Assembly (NCBI RefSeq): GCF_003597395.2
Contig: NC_133773.1
Location: 69,906,361-69,970,360, forward strand
Source: Chelonoidis abingdonii
Lineage: Eukaryota > Chordata > Testudines > Testudinidae
Length of the DNA stretch: 64,000 bases
Direction of reading: 5' to 3'
This document shows, in pieces, positions 58,010 to 64,000 of this stretch. Made by a program: the position numbers and the translations under genes. The notes beneath the pieces are model-generated. The model did no database searches, was not told the origin of the DNA, and saw only the letters and a program-made list of their open reading frames with translations. Within the stretch, counting starts at the first letter, position 1. Each line of letters opens with the position of its first letter.

Positions 58010-58215
58010 TGTGGGATGGGGGAAAGGAAGGTCTCACAAGGAAGATGTGTCCCAGGATGGCTAAAGATTTGTGTATGTCCAGGTATCATATTCAACCTTC
58101 TCCTTTGGAGTACACTGCAGTGGGTACTGTACTTCAGCAGGGCCAAACTGCAGAGGGATGGCTGTTGAGTGCACTGGGTACTGGGAGTCTGCAGTGCTGG
58201 ACCATAATGGGGGAA
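58010..58215 (+). repeat. Duplicated Harbinger segment, copy 1
   Basis: 'GGCTAAAGATTTGTGTATGT', 'CCTTTGGAGTACACTGCAGT' and 'TGGGAGTCTGCAGTGCTGG' recur in order at 58672-58880 with roughly 80% identity, in direct orientation. Confidence 0.8.
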
Positions 58216-58671
58216 ATGGCCTCTCCACCCCAAAGAGATACCTGAAAGAAATTGGAATAAAGGTCTGTAACTATGTGGGTGTGAGTGAGTGCTGCACCCA
58301 GGCCATAAGCCACAACATTGGTCTGAAAAGAATTGGGCCCAGACCAGGAAGGAGTCTAATTTGTGAAAGAAGCTTATTGGGATATCTTTGAAGGTGAGAT
58401 TTACCTGTATTCAGTTTCCTACTGCGTTAGGCTTAGACTTGCATGTTTTTGTTTTTCTTTGCTTGGTAACTTACTTTGTTCTGTCTGTTATTACTTGGAA
58501 CCACTTAAATCCTATTTTTTATACTTAATAAAATCACCTTTGCTTATTAATTAACCCAGAGTAAGTAATTAATACCTAGGGAAGCAAACAGCTGTGCATA
58601 TCTTTCTTTCAGTGTTATAGAGGACAGACAATTTGAGTGTACCCTGTACAAGCTTTATACAGAGTAAGTGA
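58216..58671. mobile_element. LTR-like insertion between the duplicated segments
   Basis: Contains 'GAAGCTTATTGGGATATCTT', 'TTGTTCTGTCTGTTATTACT', 'TTTTTTATACTTAATAAAAT' (TATA-like and AATAAA signals) and 'CAGTGTTATAGAGGACAGAC'. The texture is retroviral LTR or 3' end and matches a repeat type recalled as common in turtles. Precise ends and TSD are not resolved. No coding sequence. Confidence 0.5.
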
Positions 58672-58880
58672 GGGGGGTGGGGGAAGGAAACGTCCCAGGA
58701 GGAGGTGGGGTCCCAAAACGGCTAAAGATTTATATATGTCCAGGGATCATATCCTACCTTCTTCTTTGGAGTACAATGCAGCAGATACTGTACTTCATCA
58801 GGGCCAAACTGTAGAGGGTTGAGTGTTGAGTGCAGTGGATAGTGGGAGTCTGCAGTGCTGGGCTGTGACAGGGGAGGAGT
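58672..58880 (+). repeat. Duplicated Harbinger segment, copy 2
   Basis: Second copy of the 58010-58215 sequence ('GGCTAAAGATTTATATATGT', 'CTTTGGAGTACAATGCAGCA'). The pair flanks the LTR-like insert, so the duplication may have arisen with it or by an earlier tandem event. Confidence 0.8.
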
Positions 58881-59024
58881 GGAATGCCGCAGGTACAGAC
58901 TGGAGCCAGGAAGTTGATAAGAGTGTGTTGGTGGCATCTGTGGGGCGCATGGGAAAGAGTTTTGCAACAGCAGCTGCATGGGAGGGTGGGTGTGGAGCTG
59001 ATTGGTTTGCAGTGCTAGTAGTGC

Positions 59025-59806
59025 CTAAAGATTGTCCACTTGGTGCTCCATAACATTTAAGAGTTGCTCCATGGCTTCGATCTGGTGTGTCACATTCTCC
59101 TTTTGTTCCCTCTTCTCACTATCCTGCCACTCCTTCAGTTTTTGTTTTTCGGCTGCAAAGTGCATCATGATCTCATGCAGAAAGTCCTCTTTAGTTCTTC
59201 GTGGCCACTTTCTAATTCTGCACAAGCATTCAGCCAGTGATGACAAAGTGATGGCAGAATAGCATAGAAAAGTTACCCTTAATGGGGCAAGAAACAAAGC
59301 AGCTCTACCAAAGAACCTGCGGCAGCGGATTGCCCAGTATCTCCATGAGAGTTTCCTGGAGATCTGAGGCAGATTCCCATGAAGTGAGGGAGTCTAGCAA
59401 AACACTGTTCTACCACTCAGACTTGGCATGTGGTGTTACACACATAATATAGACACAAGCCTGCTTTCTGTAACCCTCCTGACCCCAACAACTTGCTCCA
59501 GCAATTCCCAAAATCAAAGCCACTTACCAGCAACCTCCTCTCCTATTTGCACTTTGCCAAGATCCAACTGCTGTGACTGGCTAGCCTCCTCCGGGGTAGA
59601 GAAGAGCTTCAGGCTTCATGTATCTCTAACCGTGAGTCATCCTCTGCCTCTGGGTTCCCCTCCCCCTCTACATCATCGTCCAAGGTTTCCTCCTGCTGGC
59701 TTGGTCCGCTCTTGATAGCTGGGACTGGACAGTCTCCTCTCCCCAGATGCTGATGATGAAGTCCAGCAGCTTGGCACTGCTCCAAGTGAGGGATCGCCTA
59801 GTGCAT
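59025..59806 (-). pseudogene. Harbinger second ORF, Myb/SANT-like DNA-binding protein, degenerate
   Basis: Minus strand, convergent with the transposase. The C-terminal part (59297-59025) is open: 'RKWPRRTKEDFLHEIMMH' then 'KLKEWQDSEKREQKEN', the basic region and coiled coil typical of this protein. Upstream, about 59805-59720 encodes 'TWSSAKLLDFIISIWGEE', the first helices of the Myb/SANT-like domain. An acidic linker ('DDDVEGEGNPEAEDDS') is readable at about 59680-59630. Stops, shifts and a missing second half of the Myb domain break it. In active elements it helps import the transposase and bring it to the ends. Confidence 0.75.
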
Positions 59807-60253
59807 GGAGCACCTGGAAAGATGCACTCAGACTACTGCACACATCATCGAGGAAATATGAAGGCTACTTTCAAAATTCCCAAGGAATATAAGGGGTGGA
59901 GATGATGGGGGTTGGTCACCTGAGGGGAGGGTAGTAGAGTTCAAGCCAATGACTGGAGAGGTGAGAACAGGCATTGTGGGACACCTCCCAGAGCCAATCA
60001 CAGTGCTGTAATTGACCAAAGTGTCTACACTGGTACCACACTGCTGTACCTTGGCACAGAAAGCTGTCCCCCTCTCGTCGGGTGTGGTTTTTTTACAGAG
60101 CAGCTGCACAGTTTCTGCACACTATGTGACTTGGCAGTGTGTACACCTTGGGAGTTACAATACAGAAAGCTGCTTTACTGGGCAGAAACTTGCCAGTGTA
60201 GACAAGCCCCAAATTCCCTTGTTCATTGGTAGAGTGGGTGTAAGTAGGACTAA

Positions 60254-60358
60254 GGGTTGGTGTGCATGTGTGGGGGTTGGGGTGGAGCTTATACTGGTAT
60301 AGCTATACCTGTAAAACTATTGGTATAACTGGTAAAATTTTTCCATGCAGACCAGGCC
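60254..60358. mobile_element. Small Harbinger-type MITE
   Basis: The right end is 'TTTCCATGCAGACCAGGCC' followed by TTA (60359-60361). The left end 'GGGTTGGTGTGCATGTG' is preceded by TAA and is an imperfect inverse. The interior 'GGTATAGCTATACC' is palindromic. Confidence 0.5.
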
Positions 60359-60450
60359 TTAGTATCAAGGAGCCTAACTTACACCACCTTGTATAATATC
60401 TCTGAATTTGGTCCTAATGCTTTTGCACTGTTTTCTGTAATTACATACAG

Positions 60451-61204
60451 TGGCAGAGCTCTGACCTTGCCCCCGTGGGTCCTGCACTTCTAGGCAGTTT
60501 ATGCTAGCCTCAGTGGCTCACTGTGACCCTCCATGTAGCTCTTCTCTCTCTAGGGCCAGGGTTACTGTCTACTGAGCTCTTTTCATCATAGGCCAGCAAG
60601 GAGGTTGGTGAGAGAACTCCCACAGTCTCTGTTGTCCCTATGGGCTTATTTCAGAACAGTTCAGCCTCCTGTCCTGACAGGGTCCTGACTTGCCCTCCCA
60701 GGAGATGTTCCTGTAGTGGTGGGTTGGGGGGAACCCGGGCCGCCCTCTACTCTGGGTTCCAGCCCACGGACCCTAATGGTAGCAGCTGTTGGCAGCCAAC
60801 CTTTCACTGTCAGAGTTGCTACATTTCCCTGAGCCACTTCCCCACAGCTCTCCTGCTTCTCCCTTCTTCACCCTTACCTTAGGGCTCCCTTACCGATGGT
60901 TTGAGGGTGTCTTCATTAAGCAGCCCTTCAGCCGCACTTCCTCTCCTCTGGCTCCCTGGCTCTCCTCTGCCTGACTGGAGTGAGCCCTTTTTACAGTATC
61001 AGTGGGGACTTAATTAGAGTCAGGTGGTCACGTTAGCTTAATGGCCGTACCTGACTCTTTGCAGGTTAATTAGAGTCAGGTGTTCTCATTAGCCTGGAGC
61101 AGCCCCTACTCTGGTCAGTCAGGGAACAGAAAACTGTTCATCCAGTGGCCAGTATATCTGCCTTCTGCTATTCTGCTGTACCCAACTGGCCTGGGTCTAT
61201 CACA
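60451..61204. mobile_element. Solo-LTR-like element, second copy of the 35484 family
   Basis: Runs from 'TGGCAGAGCTCTGACCTTGC' to 'CTGGGTCTATCACA'. It shares with 35484-36142 the blocks 'GGGGGGAACCCGGGC', 'CTACTCTGGGTTCCAGCCC' and 'CTGCCTGACTGGAGTGAG'. 'TTAATTAGAGTCAGGTG' is repeated at about 61010 and 61065. The two copies are clearly diverged. Flanks (ATACAG, ATACCC) do not give a clean TSD. Confidence 0.7.
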
Positions 61205-61820
61205 ATACCCATGTTTGTGCTCTTAGTTAAAGTTGATATATCGTTTTCATATTAAACCCAAGGTTTGAATTCCTTCTAAACTTTATTCTTTTGGCCTGAA
61301 ATTTATTATATGCTTATAATATTGGATACACTTATCTTAGACTAAAGGCTAATATATATATTTAGAAGTTTGAAATTATTTATAACATCTATTCTTTCAT
61401 TATTTATCATCTTTTGTGACATAGTGTGTATGAAAGCATCTATCCAAAATAACATTTGTTTGTATGTCTTTGCAGCCAAAATAAGTCACTATCTACTTAT
61501 ATTTCTCAATCTTGACTAAGGCTGAGAAATAATTTTGACAAGAACCCCCTGGGTAATTTTCAGGTAGTAACTGTATTTTTCATAGTCAGAACAAATGTTT
61601 ATTAAGGTGAAAACAAACAAAAACAAAATAACCCGGGCAGTTATTACTTTTGTGCCTTGTACTATATGTATATGCTAAGATGACAGGGTCTCAAAATTAA
61701 AAAACAATTAGTAGAGATAGTGTATTGAAAAAAATGTGCAGAATTTTTCAGGTGAATAGTGTCTTAATGTGATATTATTGTGTTAAATCTTGGACCTGAA
61801 TTTTTCTTCTCTTGATAATC
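61205..61820. other. Intronic sequence, no feature seen
   Basis: AT-rich single-copy-looking intron. Confidence 0.5.
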
Positions 61821-61833
61821 TCGTATGTATGCA

Positions 61834-61941
61834 GTGTACTTGTAGCTGTGTCAGTCCCAGGATATTAGAGACACAGGGTGAATGATGTAATCTTTTTGGT
61901 CCAATAAAAGATATTACTTCACCCACCTTGTCTTTCTAATT
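61834..61941. mobile_element. Short palindromic retroposed repeat ('GGTCCAATAAAAG' family)
   Basis: 'CAGTCCCAGGATATTAGAGA' followed by 'GGTGAATGATGTAATCTTTT' is mirrored by 'AAAAGATATTACTTCACCCA' and 'CTTGTCTTTCTAAT'. Flanks TCGTATGTATGCA (61821-61833) and TCATATGTATACA (61942-61954) match at 11 of 13 bases, a plausible decayed TSD. Same family as 8515-8665, but arranged as a foldback. Confidence 0.6.
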
Positions 61942-61954
61942 TCATATGTATACA

Positions 61955-63147
61955 TTTAGTCTTACATATTCTGAAAAATGCATATGCACAAATGATCAGT
62001 TACATGACTAATGCTTTTTATCTCTCTCCTGAAGTGTGCAGGTATCACGGCACAAACCGGGTACACAATTATACATAGATCTACATTTAGTGAAATGACT
62101 TACACATATGGAAACCGCTGAGTTCAAATGAAATGTTGAAATTCAGTTATATGTAGATCTTATAGCCCATATGATATAAAAATACCCAGGTAGTACTGTA
62201 GTGATGTGTGTATTGGAAATACATAGATCTTTTTGTTCTGAGTCATCCTTATATAGGACAGCATCTTTTGAGACATGATGTATGTGAATTGTATGACAAT
62301 GCAGTATTAACTTCTCGATCATTGTACATTTGTTGCACTTTAAATTGACATTTATTCACCTAGATTTATGGGGCTTCATTATCAGCTGTGGCATTAGCAT
62401 TAGCAACTTCTCACACATCTTCAGCCAGGTAGAAGTCAGCAGCCAGCATTTTTTGTACTCTCTTTGGTCTCTAGGCACTCCTGATTTGAGCTGCCCCACT
62501 TATAGGTCATAGCAGTTCTATTGCTTGAGTTTTTCTCTCTCCCTTCTTCCCTGGCCCCCCACTCCATTCTTCTTTGGCTTCATTGACTTTTCTGCAGTAG
62601 TCTTGTTTTATTTGATTCCTTACAGCTAAGTGGAAGTACTTCTGTCCGAGGCATTGAATCTGTTGTTTTTCACTCATTCTCTTTTAAGTATCTTTTATCA
62701 TCTATTTGCTGATTCTGTTCATTTATGCTTTTGAAGTTCATTTTAGTTTTAAAATTGAAAAATGGTTTCTAGGGAGGGGAATAAAGCCAGAGGTGCACCA
62801 CTTGCATTCACTGTTTGGTGTGCCCGACTTCCATTGTATACTTGTTCTTCACTCCATATGCACATTTGCCAGCATCACTTGAAAGTCTGTTCTTCAGTGT
62901 CTCCATTTCCCAGCAAGCACCTAGGCTGCTTTCCAATTCACGATTACTCTTTGATAGACCTAGATGAGGACTGCTAGATAGTGCTAATTCCTCTATCAGC
63001 ATTTGAGGAGAATTATTAATCCTTGAAGGGATTATTGGATCATTAGACTCAATCTTTGAAGCTTGCCCAGCATACTAAACCATAGATCCAGCATATTAAG
63101 AGGAACTCTTCAGGTGCTCTGAACATCCCTCCTCAGTGGTATCTAGA
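61955..63147. other. Intronic sequence, no feature seen
   Basis: AT-rich single-copy-looking intron. Confidence 0.5.
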
Positions 63148-63245
63148 GCCTTGTCTACAGTAAAGTGAAAAGTCGATCTAAGCTATGCAATTTGAGTTAC
63201 GTGATATACTAGTTACAGTATATACTAGTGTGTATATGGGATATA
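63148..63245. repeat. Truncated Harbinger-type MITE end plus 'TATACTAGT' tandem
   Basis: 'GCCTTGTCTACAGTAAAGTG' then 'AGTCGATCTAAGCTATGCAA' matches the right end of the MITE at 36143-36429 in inverse orientation. It runs into three copies of 'ATATACTAGT' (63204-63250). Confidence 0.55.
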
Positions 63246-63445
63246 CTAGTGTGTCGTTCTTTACAGAAAGAGTCTTGTGAAATCATAGAGAAGAGGTAAC
63301 AGGGAAAACAATTTTTTTTTTTCCTGGTGATTGTCAAATTGTCAGTAAGTTTGGAGGAGAAAAGAAAAATAAATTGCACTTTCCTGGAATGTATATATGA
63401 AGAACACAGGTAACTTTTAAAATTAATTAAAACACCCAGAATGAA

Positions 63446-63690
63446 GTCCAGTAGTGAGGACACTCACCTGGGAGGTGACAGATCCTGGGTCCAGTCCCTC
63501 TGTGCCAACCACTCTTTCATGATTCATCGAAAAACTTCAACAAGAGAGAAAGTAGGAGTCCCACATGAGAATATCCCATAGCTCAGTGCTTTGAACACTC
63601 TCCTACAGAGAAGGGGGAATTGAAGCTGGGTTCCCCACTTGCCAGGTGAGTGCTCTAATCACTGGCTATAAGTTGGGCACTGGCCCCACC
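63446..63690. repeat. Head-to-head pair of tRNA-like repeats
   Basis: The left unit (63446-63502) reads 'AGTAGTGAGGACACTCACCT' and 'GATCCTGGGTCCAGTCCC', tRNA-like with A-box and B-box resemblance. The right unit (about 63612-63680), on the minus strand, reads 'CCAGTGATTAGAGCACTCAC' and 'GAACCCAGCTTCAATTCCCC', again tRNA-like. The two are inverted copies of one another. Not a functional tRNA gene: no intact cloverleaf or acceptor stem. Confidence 0.55.
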
Positions 63691-63850
63691 ACCACCTCTG
63701 ACCATTTTATGTGGAATGAGGCAGGTGCCTAAATCATTCCCTCAAAAAACATCTTAAGTGTCCAAGACTGCCGGTGGTGGCTTCCTGTTTGCGGATTACT
63801 AGCAGAGATAGGCGCATATCTGCAGCCCAGACTTTGCTGCCTATCTCTGA

Positions 63851-64000
63851 GGCCTGGTCTACACTACGCATTTAAACTGATTTTAGCAGCATTAAACCGA
63901 TTTAACGGCGGACCTGTCCACACTATGAGGCCCTTTATATCGATATAAAAGGCTCTTTAATCGGTTTCTGTACTCCTCCCCAACGAGAGCAGTAGTGCTA
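63851..64000. mobile_element. Harbinger-type MITE, left part, cut by window end
   Basis: Starts 'GGCCTGGTCTACACTACGCA' and continues 'AAACCGATTTAACGGCGGAC', 'TTTATATCGATATAAAAGGC' and 'TACTCCTCCCCAACGAGAG', as in a common turtle and crocodilian MITE type. The other end is outside the window. Confidence 0.75.

Larger units (their letters stand above)
56213..60210 (+). mobile_element. Near full-length Harbinger (PIF) DNA transposon, inactive
   Basis: A 4.0-kb element with terminal inverted repeats 'GGGTATGTTTACATTGGCAG' (left) and, reverse-complemented at the right, 'GGGGCTTGTCTACACTGGCA'. The left TSD is TTA (56210-56212); the right is AAA, one step from it. It holds two convergent genes as in autonomous Harbingers: a DDE transposase (plus) and a Myb/SANT-like protein (minus). 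Both are broken. A foreign LTR-like stretch lies between them. Its ends resemble those of the small MITEs here, so related elements may have mobilised them. Confidence 0.88.
11126..64000 (+). other. TLL1: TLL1 intron 1 (5' portion, runs off the window)
   Basis: Nothing resembling exon 2, which should encode the propeptide continuing 'VFWGDIALD', was found on the plus strand to the end of the window. At least 52.8 kb is therefore intronic, in line with the very long first intron of this gene in other vertebrates. The intron is filled with the mobile elements listed below. The stretch 11132-12537 just after the exon is repeat-free and mixed in composition, and might hold regulatory elements, but no motif supports that directly. 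Confidence 0.75.

Noticed and set aside
63446..63502. Functional tRNA gene
   Set aside because: Box-like segments are present but no intact acceptor stem or cloverleaf, and an inverted copy follows, so it is a repeat.
11127..64000. TLL1 exon 2
   Set aside because: Looked for DNA encoding the conserved 'VFWGDIALD' block after an AG acceptor on the plus strand and saw none. Exon 2 should lie beyond the window.
1..64000. CRISPR arrays, bacterial operons, Shine-Dalgarno sites
   Set aside because: A vertebrate intron and flank full of LINEs, SINEs and MITEs; no regularly spaced identical repeats.

Overview
The window looks like a vertebrate nuclear genome, most likely a turtle (Testudines). It is AT-rich and CpG-poor. 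Its repeats are a typical turtle mix: CR1 LINEs, tRNA-derived SINEs whose tails end in an 'AAAATGGGGATAAT'-like stretch, many Harbinger-type MITEs with 'GTCTACAC' ends, short hAT MITEs with 8-bp target-site duplications (TSDs), and single LTRs. Repeat family names come from recognition by eye, not from a library search.

One host gene is recognised with confidence: exon 1 of TLL1 (tolloid-like 1, a BMP1/tolloid-family secreted metalloprotease), plus strand, coding bases 10969-11125. It carries the initiator ATG with an in-frame stop just upstream, a signal peptide, the first propeptide residues and a strong GTAAGT donor. Bases 1 to about 9300 are 5' flanking DNA, and about 9300-10968 holds the promoter and 5' leader, with a GC-rich core and short upstream ORFs. 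Everything from 11126 to the end is intron 1; no exon 2 was found.

The rest is mobile-element archaeology, layered by TSDs and nesting. 3.1-4.7 kb: a Penelope-like fragment beside a hAT element split by a CR1. 8.5-9.0 kb: two short retroposed repeats upstream of the promoter. 12.5-26.2 kb: a hAT MITE, a SINE, a MITE with a repetitive core, decayed CR1 pieces and an unexplained CpG-rich block. 28.9-32.9 kb: a Ty3/Gypsy element with both LTRs, a hAT MITE inside gag and most of its reverse transcriptase missing. 33.7-34.0 kb: a 300-bp near-perfect hairpin. 35.5-36.4 kb: a MITE split by an LTR-like element. 37.3, 39.6 and 52.0 kb: further copies of the hAT family seen at 3.3 kb. 42.1-44.1 kb: a decayed LINE split by a solo LTR that holds a 583-bp assembly gap. 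49.3-50.4 kb: a Tigger/mariner-like element. 56.2-60.2 kb: a nearly full-length Harbinger transposon with a broken DDE transposase and a convergent Myb/SANT-like second ORF. 60.3-64.0 kb: more MITE, LTR and tRNA-like pieces.

No pathway or operon-like gene co-operation is present. The only functional host unit is the start of TLL1; the elements in its intron are carried in its primary transcript. The points most worth a second look are the 300-bp hairpin, the coding-like minus-strand frame near base 950, the CpG-rich block at 24.6-25.2 kb, and the nested insertions that give relative ages.
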